Assembly: GCA_026745465.1 (NCBI GenBank)
Contig: JACYXH010000022.1
Span: 92,001-156,000, forward strand
Direction: 5' to 3'
Source of the DNA: Lota lota
Lineage: Eukaryota; Chordata; Actinopteri; Gadiformes; Lotidae
Length of the DNA: 64,000 nucleotides
Within the stretch, counting starts at the first letter, position 1. Each line of letters opens with the position of its first letter. Under the pieces are notes generated by a model. The model was not told where the DNA came from, ran no database searches, and saw nothing but the letters and a program-made list of their open reading frames with translations. The position numbers and the translations under genes were made by a program. This document shows, in pieces, positions 1 through 11,000 of the stretch.

Positions 1-215
1 GCTGCCACAGTGTAGCGTCCGGGAATCAACTCCAGTTTTTAGCATGCTTGTCTTGGTTATGGGAAGGCCAGGAGCTAGTGGTCTGTGGTTATGTGTTATG
101 GTGGGGGGGAAACCAGAGCACCCAGGTTAAACACAGTGGAAAACCCTCCTGATGGAGCCCAGGACCTTCTGAGGCAGCAGTGCTAACCACTGAGCCACCG
201 TGTCCCCCAACATCA
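1..215 (-). repeat. tRNA-derived SINE fragment in intron 7 (copy A)
   Basis: On the minus strand it reads CACGGTGGCTCAGTGGTTAG followed by a B-box-like CTGGGCTCCATC, the pattern of fish tRNA-derived SINEs. Paralogous insertions: 10800-11010 (B), 29075-29275 plus 30345-30380 (C, split by a hAT-like element) and 55890-56125 (D), so it predates the array. Confidence 0.65.
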
Positions 216-854
216 CAACATCCATCAGAGAGACAGATTCTTCACAACAGTCTTCTTAACCAGTGTGTGTGTGTGTGTTTGGTTTATTCATGCATGAAAT
301 GTTTTTCATTTTGTGAAGATTTACATCAGTCTTCCTGGTCCAGTTTGTTCCTTAAATCACGTTCTAGAAAGAACAAATCCCCATCACCTTTGGGTACAAC
401 ACGAAGAACAAGGAGCAATATGGCATCATGATGTACTACAACAACCGACTCATCAAGGCATATCATCGTGTCGGCTGTCAGCTAAAGGTGAGAGTGTGCT
501 TCTGAGCGATATTTGAAAATGTGTAGTAGTTCTTATTATTCATACTTCATTGGTGTTTGTTGTGGTAAACGTTGGTGTATGTGCTCCTAAAGGCTAAGAG
601 CAGGCTAGGCATCGGAGTCATTGGTGTGATTGTGTGTAATTTTCTGGAACCGACTCACAACAAACAGGACTTCAACGACACCAATACGTACAAGTAAGGC
701 CTGTACTGTAATGGTGTTCAAATCATGATCTCACAATCATGAATTCGTTTTTGACAGTTATCGTACTTTGTTTAGGTGTTGGTATACTACTTACTGTTAC
801 TATTTCGGTATTTAGCAGCCATTTTTCCACAAAGCAACAAGCAGTGAATTCAGA

Positions 855-990
855 TGTCTTCATGAGGTGGAAGAGGTTAGGATCTGGCTCTAGATTGCCT
901 ACATGTAGACTGTCTTTATTGGGGTTTGAGCCCAGAACCTCTGGTCAACCACCCTAACCACTACACTGTCCCTCTTATCAAGACACAAAT
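855..990 (-). repeat. tRNA-derived SINE fragment in intron 9 (copy A)
   Basis: Minus strand reads AGGGACAGTGTAGTGGTTAG ... GGTTCTGGGCTCAAACCCC (A-box and B-box like). Paralogous copies lie at 11865-11995 (B), 31235-31365 (C), 34012-34140 (C') and 56895-57025 (D). Its presence in C' fixes where that fragment begins. Confidence 0.65.
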
Positions 991-2605
991 CTGAATTTTT
1001 ATGTTTGTTTTACAGGAACGCTATCAGAAATGTTGCAACCAAGTTAGAAGACTACTGTAAAGAAATTCGGTTCAAGAGAAAGAAGAGCAACCCCAGCGAT
1101 AACGTGCCCGTTGAGGAAACAGAGTGAGTCCACAATCACAGCGTTTTGAGTACTTTAAGTATGGTCATAATGAAGTCCAAGTTACCTGTATGATCTTTAT
1201 TGGCTACAGCTAGATGTATCTCATGTTAACTGTTAGAACTTTACTCATTCACTGCACCCTCATACTGTGATACTTGTGGTTTTGTCAAGTGAAAAATCCA
1301 AAACATTTTTGTGTTTTTCCCGGTCAAAGGTTATCAGCACTGCTTCCATTCAGAATAGTACAGGTCACCTTTATGTGGTCTAATAGGGACATACAGAAAA
1401 CTGTACATTGACTGACCTTGGCATTTCTGACAATTGTATTGTTTGTTTACAGAGACGAGATGACTGATGATGAATTAGAAGAGGTAGAGAAAATATATAT
1501 ATTATACTGTATAAACTCTCAATTCAATCAAATATGAATTAAAATGCTTCATAATTTTTTTTACGATTATCACAATAATTCTCATGAATGTTTATTCCAT
1601 ACTAATGTCATAAAAGCACTTCTTGCAGATGAATAAGTTAAGGTAGCCTTTAATCATCAAGTCTTTATAATACTGTGTCTGCTAGTCAGGCAGGTGGTGG
1701 GTGTGAAGTAGTTTCCAGGTCTGCCTGACATTTACACAAATATTCTTTATAATTCAGGTATTGAATTACATAGTGAATTATATTATGTGTAAATAGTGCT
1801 GCTACAATAATTCTGAGTACTGAAACTGTCTTTTGATCATGGCAACCCGACCTCCACCCGAACACACCACAGACACCAAGAGAGGGAACCTCTGGTAAAA
1901 TGTGTTTTTGTATTATCTGGGTGGTGAATACTTTATATTTACCTCATCTGTTTTCTTCATGTTCTGTCGTTGTTTTTTTTGTTTGTTTGGAAGTAACAGC
2001 TGGTACAATATTTAATATATTTCTCTAGCATGCAGTGTGTCTACTAGCAGCAGTCATCTGGTAATAATGGATGAAGTCTCTCTGTCAAAACCCCCTCAAG
2101 GTATGACGGCCCCTGTGAACAGAACGGCGAAGAGAGCGAAGCCAAATGTTGATGAGAGAGAGTTAGAAATGCACATGAGCCTGAGAAGCTCTACGGCTCC
2201 AACAAACCCAGACCTACACGAAAAGGTATGCTAGTTTGATTTAGTAGGTTTCTGGTAACTTGCCTTTTCGTAAGCTTTTCAGTGCCCAGTTGAATCCTCA
2301 GTTTCTCTGTGTACCTGACAATAAAATACTTGAACTTAAGGGTAGGAAAATAATCTTGTTGCAATCAAATGTCTTTTGTACAAATGTTTGGTGAAGAATG
2401 ATTGTGAGAAGGCCTGTGAAGCCCTTTGAGACCACAACCGTGATGGACTTTTATACAAATAAAATCAACACGACTTGTTGGTTGTTAGAACATCAAACAC
2501 CATGTCATTCCCCATTAGGTGAAGCAGTTGGAGGAGCAGAAAGCCAGCATTTCTGCCGAGTGTGAAAATGCCAAGTCAAGGTTAGTCGCTCTCTTACATA
2601 CATGC

Positions 2606-2829
2606 TGTGGCAACCCGGTTCCACTACACGGTAGTCTTCCCCCCCCCCCCCACGCCGAGCGCCGCTTATATCGGCGTTTCTTCCGTCGTCGCCGGTGTCG
2701 CCCATTTCGTTGATTACTATCAACGCTAATGAGCTCCGGCGTGCGATCTTCCGGAGAGCGGTGGTAGACTCCGTCTACCACCGCTCCCCTGAGCCGCCTG
2801 GGGCGCTGTCCTGGGGCCGGGTTGCCACA
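2606..2829. mobile_element. 224-bp TIR element in an intron of copy A
   Basis: The element begins TGTGGCAACCCGG and ends CCGGGTTGCCACA, a perfect 13-bp terminal inverted repeat. It interrupts the (CATA)n tract that copy C carries uninterrupted at about 32167-32262. It is GC-rich, unlike its AT-rich surroundings, includes a C13-14 run at about 2639 and contains a perfect 13-bp inverted repeat (2757-2769 with 2773-2785, 3-nt loop). No coding capacity. No clear target duplication is visible because the flanks are themselves repetitive. The TG...CA ends would also fit a small solo LTR, but the long terminal match favours a non-autonomous DNA element. Confidence 0.75.
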
Positions 2830-3318
2830 ATACATACATACAGTACATACATCTATTGTAGATCTGTTATATGTAAAATAAAAAAAATGGTACACAATAT
2901 GTATTGTGATATTTCTGTCTCTCGTCAAATCTGGAACAGTCTGGTTAAATTGGAGGAGGAGAAGGCCAGTATTTCTGCTGCGCATGAAGAGACCAAAACA
3001 AGGTTATTGTCGCTCTCTCTCTTATTGTAAATCTAGATCTATTAACAAAAATATATATTTTTGTCTCTTGTCTGGAACAGTCTGACAGAGCTCCAAACAA
3101 GGGTACAGCAGTTGGAGGAGGAGAAAGCCAGCATTTCTGCCGAGCATGAAGAGACCAGGTCAAGGTTAGTCTCTTACTCACTCACTCATTGTAAATCTAG
3201 ATCTATTATGAAAAAGGTACACAATATGTATTATTATATTTCTGTCTCTTGTCAACTCTGACACAGTCTGACAGAGCTCAGAAACAAAATGGCTGACCTT
3301 GTGAACTGGACCAAGTGA

Positions 3319-6300
3319 ACTACCAGTGCAACATCATTGAGGAGATAATGGAACAGGTCCTCAGTAACAATGGTCCTACTTCGCACTAGTACCATTGACC
3401 CATGTTGGTTACTACAATTATGGATGCAGAGAGAATGTGTAAATATCATGTTTTATATAGTGAAGGGACTATCATTGGAATCTATGTTTATAAAGCAGTT
3501 TGGGGTAAACTCCCCACCTATCTCCCCTCACTGCTTTCCAGGTAGATCAATAGATATAACACAAGGTCACAACATTCGATGTCCTTTAGATTCCCACGGG
3601 TGCGTTTGGATTGTGGCAAAGACAGCGTTTAGCTATGATATACCGAGCAGTTGGCTAGGCTCCAGGATGACCTTGGCCTGAAGGAGTTAGTCCCCATTCC
3701 AGCTTTATAACCTTTTTAATTGATTTTTATGCAAATGTTTTGATTACTCTTTCGTGTTTGGTAATTTAGTGTTTTTATTGATGATAATGTTTTTATGTCT
3801 ACTGTTTGTAACTGCATGGCATTGTTAATATTTTTCTGGAATGTAGGGCACTGCTGTTAGATAGAAAAAAGTTATAGATTTTATGAAACATAACATACAT
3901 TTTATTGGTAAGATGGGACATATGGTATTTTTTTTTTGTTTATTCATGAAGGGCAATGGTATTGAATTTATTCGGTTTGTGTGCTGATTGTTCATAATTA
4001 CAAATATGTAAAAAATGTCCTTTACTTTTCTATATCAAGTTTGTGTGTTGGCTCTTTAGTTTTTTCCAAAGCTTAGCATGCCTCATTCCCAGCTGCCCTC
4101 CCTGACCACTGATCCTTTATCGGACAAGGCAAACGTACATAGTCTGAACGATGCATTTGGCTTTGGCCTTTTCATAGGGTGTGAACATGTTTGTTCTTTC
4201 TTTCACTGCACATTTACAATCATGTCACAAAAATTGAGAACCCTCAATCTTTGTGGGGTTCTCAAGACCTGTTGGTCTGAGGGGAATCTGTGTTGGGCTG
4301 TGAGACAAAAGAAGGGCCATTTGGGGCTGGAGACCGAGGTCTGGCAGGGAGCAGGATGAGAACAGGATGAAGGTGAATACACATAAATGAATCGATCAAC
4401 TCCTGAAGAGTAGTGGAGGGATAGAGACTGATGTTTGGCAGGGAGGGGGATTAATAACAGGATGAAGGTTAAACATATTTATCAACAAAACGTGGGGTCA
4501 GAGACAGGGCTCTGGGAGGGAGGGGGATAAAAACACAAAGGTGTAACCATATCTAACTGTTAAGCAGTTAATACAATCATCAACAGAAGCCTATAGAGTC
4601 TGCATCCCTTCTAGGTGCACTGTGTAGGATTCTGTGGCATCTAAAGGAACGGACTTCCCTGATGGAAAATTATATTCATACGATTGTTTAAATTAGTGTA
4701 TAATCTCATGGAAATAAGAATTGTGTTTTTGTCACCATCAAATTAACCCTATACATCTACGTGGCGAGCGGGTCGTCTTCCACGGACCCCACCATGATGC
4801 ACCGCCATGTTACTACAGTAGCCCAGAAAGGACAGAAGGCTCTAGAGAAGACGTGTTTTAGATTGTAAAAACACTAACTATCTTACTTGTAAGCTATTGC
4901 CCGTAGTTGACAGACTAAATACCTAATTAAAATTATAAAACTATCAAGGAACGTCATCACTTGACACTTTGCTACTACGTAGATGCTGTCATTGACTGAC
5001 TTAATTTGGGACAGTACAGGCCACCGTAGCTTCTCCCACGTTCTTTGGAGAGGTTAGGAGAGGGAATTCAGTTGGTTGCAATCTGAAACCTCACCGCTAG
5101 ATGCCACTAAATCCTAACCACTGCACCTTCAAAATGTTCTGGAGCATAGATTATGTATGATCCATCAGTCAAATGTTTATTTTAGGGTCTGGGCTGTATG
5201 AATAAACAAAAAGAATTGCAGTACTTATAATCATCAGCTATTGTAATGTATATTTATTCATGCAACAGCATAGCCTACATGTTTAGACTAATAAGAGACA
5301 TTTTAAAGTGGCAATGTGTAATATTTTAACCTGCTCGTAGCTTACGATAACCTGGGCATATCAGTATTCAATATTGATCGATAGTGATTTCAATAATGTT
5401 ATCAATAAAATCACACCCTTTAACATGTACATGCTTCAAATGAAAAATTCACAAGTAAAACGGATAGAAAAAGAAACATAGCCAGACATAACAAAAGGAT
5501 ATAAAGCATCAGAGACAATCAGACATCACTGAATAGACTTTTGATGAAAGTTTATATTATATAATTTGGTCTTACGAGAGGGTGGTGAGGAGCAGTATGT
5601 AGAAAAAGCCTACAAAAGAAAGGGCAAGGAAAAGGTCCCATAAGGTATTGTTATTGATTACCAATCATATCTAGATAGTCTGGTGTGCACCTACTGTACA
5701 ACACTGACTTTACTTGTACTTTGTTAACAACGTTAGTTCAGTTGATATGGAGTTGAGATGGAGGACATTTTTAACATTTCTCTGAGTCTCACCATCCACA
5801 ACCCCAGTATATACCTCGAGTTTGGCTGGAGCTGTAATGACTGGCGCACTAAGACGCTGGCACACTCCACTCATGACGTTAATTTTAGCATCGGGCGACA
5901 ATGAAGAACCATTTACATTCTGATTTACATTTGAGAGATACTTTGATTTAATGTAAATAAGGGCCAATAGCTTTCCTGTCATCGCTGAGGAGTCCATCGT
6001 CCATTTTATTTTGCCATCAACATCTCAACTACAAGTTACAGCAACAATTATGTCAAAGATATGCTTGCATTTATTACAATGAAAACATATTCAACTTTCT
6101 AATTTCAATAGGTCAAAAATATTCCAAGATTGAATATCTCTCAGACCATGTGACCCACTGAGGTCAAACCAGCTTTAATCTATCCTTATGGTATAATCCC
6201 TTTTAATTTATAATTTATCAACATTCCATGTTATTTTCTTTCTTCTTTCACTCTGAATATTGACATCTGTGGGTCATTTAAGAGCTCTTTGAGGTATGTA

Positions 6301-6665
6301 TTTAGCAATATTCAGAAAGGAATATATTTTTTCGAAAGGGAAATATGGAACATTTTAAAGTTGTAAATTGTTTCTGATGCAGACTATTGGTCACTGATAT
6401 CCACACCAGAGGCAGAGTTGTTTGGGGTTTGATAGTAAGAATGAGGTCTAGCAGTGTGGATTCATCAGGGTTTCTCATGTTGGGTCTTCTTGGTTTGGAC
6501 ATGAGTTGGGATGGATCTAGTTGTAGACAGATGTCTTATAGCTTGTCAGAGTAACCATTCATATTGATATCAGATATTTGATCCTGATGAATGTCCTTCC
6601 TTTGAAGTAATTTTGTGTGAATCACCCCGGTGTTGTGTGATCACTAATGAGCGTTCTCATTTCAG
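3319..6665. other. Spacer between copies A and B (class I 3' flank + spacer block, promoter deleted)
   Basis: No gene seen. 3319-4077 is the 3' flank of copy A and is nearly identical to 32778-33530 and 41724-42470. From 4078 to about 6196 it is the spacer block repeated at 17497-19936 and 42461-44945, here without the solo LTR present in the other two (empty site near 5738). At about 6196 it jumps straight to sequence that in C and D lies in intron 1 (compare 22750), so the promoter and exon 1 are missing. A second jump near 6355 skips the part of intron 1 holding the LTR and LINE relics. Confidence 0.75.
4613..5129. mobile_element. GTGCAC-type MITE-like repeat, copy 1 of 5
   Basis: An element of about 0.5 kb starting AGGTGCACTGTGTAGGAT and ending ATCCTAACCACTGCACCTT, an imperfect terminal inverted repeat. 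Four further copies lie at 15461-15972, 18025-18540, 43015-43529 and 61004-61472. No coding capacity. Copies at 4613, 18025 and 43015 are part of the duplicated spacer; 15461 and 61004 belong to the other 3'-flank type (after B and D) and differ more. The family resembles dispersed non-autonomous elements often seen in percomorph fish; the name is not known to me. Confidence 0.65.
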
Positions 6666-8049
6666 CTTAACCCAAAGTTTCTCCACACCAACTCTACCAG
6701 TCACACCTGGCCCTTCAGTGCTATTGCTGAACTCATAGGTGAGTCCTCCTGTAACTTTTGGTTTATGTGGCAGCATACATTAGTTTGAGTTTCTGGTTTG
6801 TATAAGTGTGCTTTAAGTCGCCTAGGACCGGAAATTCACTTAACATCTGACAGAAGGCCAAATGTTTTACCAGAGACCTTCACAAATGCAGAGAATTTCT
6901 TTCTTCAAAATGTCTTTCACCTAATTACAATATAGCAGCCATTTTATGTTTGTATAGACTTGAATTGAATCAATCTTTCGTGATATTTTCCTTAATTCTT
7001 CCCCTAGACAACGCATACGACCCTGATGTCGATGCCAAACAGATATGGATCGATAAAACCCAGATCAAAGACCAGGAGTGTCTAACCTTCATGGATAATG
7101 GAAACGGACTCAGCTATGACATCATGCATCGGATGCTCAGGTGATAGTTGATCATTTACAATATCAATGATTATTTATAATATCACAACATCTGGGAATT
7201 CAGTTTATTCCTGACCGTGTCATGAGTTTAGTGGTTAATGCATGAACATATTTTCCCTTATAGCTTCGGATACAGCGACAAAAAAGCTGTGCGCGGCAAA
7301 CATCCCATTGGAATGTATGGCAACGGCTTCAAGTCTGGCTCAATGCGTCTGGGCCAGGATGCCATCGTTTTATCCAAATCAAAGACTGACCTGTGTGTTG
7401 GCATGCTGTCACAGACTTACCTAAAGAAGACCGGAGCCGAGCAGATCACTGTGCCTATCATCAGCATTAAGAAACCGGAAGCAAATAAGTATATCCTTTT
7501 GACCTCGTCAAATGGGTATCAACTGTGGTCCTGGTCCTTGCTGTTGTGTTTTGGATCACTTTTATCATGAAGTAAATTACAGTGGATATGTTAATTAACC
7601 AATAGTTGGTCCCTTGGCCAGGGCCTTTTTAGGGGATAATAGTTACATACTATTTTAGAATGTTTTGGTTCCATATGCTCCATATATAATATCCTTGTGC
7701 CCCTGTATAGACGAAGCTAGAGAAGTAGCTAGACCTTAACTTGCACTGGCTTTCCAAAATGTAATAATATTGTTCAGTTTGGATCTTGTTTCCCCTGCTA
7801 TGACACCGATGTGAAAGGGGTCTGCTGGGTCCAAAGTGAGGAGAATATCGGTTATATCCACCAGGCCTAGTAAGAACTTCCTTGACCCGAGTGACTACTC
7901 AGTGTGTTGGAGGAGCACAGGGCCAGTCTGGAGGAAATACTGGACCACTCACCCTTCAACACTCAGGAAGAGCTGCTTACTGCGCTCCAAGCTATCGAGT
8001 CCACCTGCTCCAGCACCGGGACCCGGATCATCATCTGGAACCTCCGCAG
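6666..8049 (+). CDS. morc3: Copy B exons 2-5: GHKL ATPase core
   Basis: Exon 2 ([24 protein letters not shown]) and exon 3 ([11 protein letters not shown]) carry the N-box; the Glu of AELI and the Asn of DNA are the expected catalytic base and Mg ligand of GHKL ATPases. Exon 3 also has [12 protein letters not shown] (G1 box, nucleotide contact). Exon 4 begins [10 protein letters not shown] and holds [15 protein letters not shown] (the lid) and the LSQTYL motif. Exon 5 ends [10 protein letters not shown], matching the conserved MORC strand before the S5 region. No ATPase motif residue is missing. Confidence 0.88.
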
Positions 8050-11000
8050 GTCTGGCTTTATCCCCATGGTTACAGGCTCATCTGAAGGACCATTAAGGCT
8101 TTAAGCGCACAGGACACTAAACAGGACATCAAACAGTCTATGGTCGGGACACAAAATAAGGTTTTAGAATATTTGGGGCCAAGATAGACCTATTGAGTCC
8201 TGTAATACAAAGGGAGCAACAATATACTGCCTGCAGAAATTAAAACTATATAATATGGCCTCTTTATCCATTGACCAATGATTACAAACATCATTGATTT
8301 TACATGAAAATATCTCATATACAAGCAAATTATGCTAGGTAAGAGGCTTAATTAATAATTATTGTTAGTATGATTCATTGTAACTAATCAAGGGTCCTAC
8401 GACATTGGTAGGACCCCTGAAGTCAGAATTATTTTCTTTGGACAAATTCTGTCATATCTCAAACTACATGGGCAAAAGTTGAATAAATGTGCAGACTTTA
8501 AGAACTTTTAAAATGGGTAAGGGATGCAAAGGATAGAAATTCCAACAGGCTGTCATTTCTGCTAGGAAAGTGCAATGTGCATGAAACTTTGTAGACATGC
8601 ACCATTCTTCATGGTTGTAGGGTACGCTGTTAGGCCCTAGCGGTGGGATGGTAGCAAGCAGCTGGTAGAGGTGTGGAGTGAACACAAAACAAGAACAATG
8701 TTCAAGGAATAAGCCCACAAAGGACAGGATTTAATGGCAACCACTTAAACCATTCATAGGGCAAAATAACCCAGCAGTATTTTTTTTTTCCCTGCCAACC
8801 GCCACCCTACACAACCTAAGCTCTCTCCCTAAATACAAACTGACCTGCACCATTCCCAATCCTTAAGGGCTGCCTTAAAGTATTCAGAATGTACTTCTCC
8901 TAAGCTCAACATATGTCAACAAACACGACGCTAATGCATCATGTTTACATTATACATTTGCATTCAATAATTGACCAATAAACTTGAGAAGTGTCTTGAT
9001 TGAACAGGATCCCGGCCAGAGCCCCTCTCCATTCAGCTCCACTTGGTACAGCCCAATGAGGTCTAAACAGGCACACCTGTATATGGTTAACCCGTGAGGT
9101 GGATCATGTACCCTCCTCACAACGATGAAAAACTTTCTCTCTGCAACTCATGTGGTCAGACCATTTTGAATTAATGCAATGACTACAACTCTGCCAAACG
9201 CCCACACACAAACTGGTTGAGCACTGGTGCTCTACAGTGGTAGAGCACATGGTAGGTGTGCAGGAGGTCCCTGGTTCGAATCTGACCGCTACCAAACATA
9301 TTGTGAGACACGGCACGAAATCAAATGATGTCTACTATGATGTATGCATCAGGCAATGCTCTCCATGCCATGTCAGACACCGTTATCTTTGCTTGCAACA
9401 ATATTTAAGAGTCCTACGAAATCCATAGGAACCCTAGTGTATTCGTTAGCATTATTATTATGAAATGTTTCCTGACAAATTCTGCCATATCTCAAAAATG
9501 GCTACTAAGATGGCTACTAAGAGGAGATTCCATAGTATACCCATGCCAAATTGCAGGTCTATATCTGGAAACACAAATTGGATGCATTGGTTTGAATTTC
9601 GCCTATCCAAACCGCTGTCTCTCTCCAACTGGGCCTTAAAGGGGTACACACGTCATTTCGCAAAAGTCCATTTTGACGGTCGATTTTGACATTGCATACT
9701 TTAGAAACATGGTTGGTGATTATTTTGATATGTTTACTTCCGGTAAACCAGTTTATAAGGCATACAAATGCAACTTTACCATAACTACCAAGCTCACCAT
9801 ACCTCCATGTATGGAAGACTTCTCTTTCTCCAAATATAGTCTAATCTGCCCTTGGCAGTGTCCATGTAGTGTAGTGGTACAGTGTCTGCCACATGACCAT
9901 GGGGTCGCTGGTTTGAGTCTGACCTCGAGCAAACATATTGTGAGACATGGCATGAAATCAAACAATGTTTACTATATTTATTTTTGAGATTGCTTTGTTA
10001 GTGTCTATTATTAATACATATTTAGACTAGAGACTATATAAAGACTATTGAAAATACATTTACCCTTGGTTCATGTATGTGTATCTGCAATCTTTATTAC
10101 TTTATTCATATTTTCATTATAGGACATCTGCAGGAAGTATGGAGTTGGATTTCACCACAGACCGCTATGATATCCGTATTCCCTCTGATGTCCTTAAATC
10201 AACGACTGAACCATACCAAAGACCAGAGCGATCAGACTCGTCCGTCCCTGAGAGTGACTTCTCGTTGCGTGTAAGTGGTAGCGACCTCGGCTGACCCCAT
10301 GGCACACGTAAACAGCCTGTAGTTCTGGGGGAAGACCCCACATACCGAATGCAGAGAATGGGATCAGACGGTCATGATGCAACATTAACTGTGATGAAGA
10401 TATTAAGATGACAATATTTCTGAGACCACAGTTTAACACTTTGGTTTAAGAATGTTAATGTTAACATGTTGAACATTTCAGACATGTGGAGAAATGTGGA
10501 GAAAACACGATGTGTGCATTGTAAAATTCAATGCTATCTATACTTATGAACGTAGGCATACTGCAGCGTCCTCTACTTGAAGCCTCGTATGCAGATCAAC
10601 ATTCGAGGACAGAAGGTGAAGACTCAGCTCATCTCTAAGAGCCTGGCCCTCATCGAAACAGACATCTACAAGCCTCCTTTTGTGGTATCCTTTCTGTCCA
10701 CAAACGTTCCAGCTTCTTCTTGCAGGATAAATAATTCTCTACGTTTATCCCAGTAATAGTGGGCAAACTTAAGTTCATTCTTCACATTTAATCCAGGAGA
10801 AGTGGGCTGCCACAGTCCGGGAATCAACTCCAGTTTTTAGCATGCTTGTCTTGGTTATGGGAAGGCCAGGAGCTAGTGGTCTGTGGTTATGTGTTATGGT
10901 GGGGGGGAAACCAGAGCACCCAGGTTAAACACAGTGGAAAACCCTCCTGATGGAGCCCAGGACCTTCTGAGGCAGCAGTGCTAACCACTGAGCCACCGTG

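Larger units (their letters stand above)
368..3318 (+). pseudogene. morc3: MORC3-like copy A, 3' part only, CW exon deleted, frame probably broken
   Basis: Exons by comparison with the other copies: 368-487, 593-693, 1016-1123 (exons 8-10, the S5-like end of the ATPase module, containing [20 protein letters not shown]), 1453-1483 (exon 13), 2029-2100 (exon 16), 2123-2225 (exon 17 remnant), then coiled-coil exons 2519-2580, 2940-3002, 3081-3164 and 3267-3318 ending in TGA. The window opens inside intron 7, so the N-terminal ATPase exons lie to the left. At about 1297 the sequence jumps from intron 10 to the intron before exon 13, so the CW zinc-finger exon and exon 12 are gone; exon 10 still joins exon 13 in frame. 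Exon 14 is deleted. The exon 15 acceptor has changed from AG to CG (near 1845) and that exon has lost a base, so downstream splicing runs into a stop in exon 16. Most likely a decaying copy, although a short truncated product is possible. Confidence 0.8.

Noticed and set aside
2515-2985. 156-codon minus-strand Arg-rich frame
   Set aside because: Created by the GC-rich 224-bp TIR element read backwards across a MORC3 mini-exon.
7800-7902. Additional exon between exons 4 and 5
   Set aside because: Segment (GATGTGAAAGGGGTCTGCTGG) is strongly conserved in B, C and D, but no frame fits the MORC3 protein and neighbouring exons already join in phase; may be an intronic element.
9226-9300. Possible true tRNA gene
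   Set aside because: Has A- and B-boxes, but no convincing cloverleaf stems by eye and is followed by a repeated SINE body; tRNAscan would settle it.
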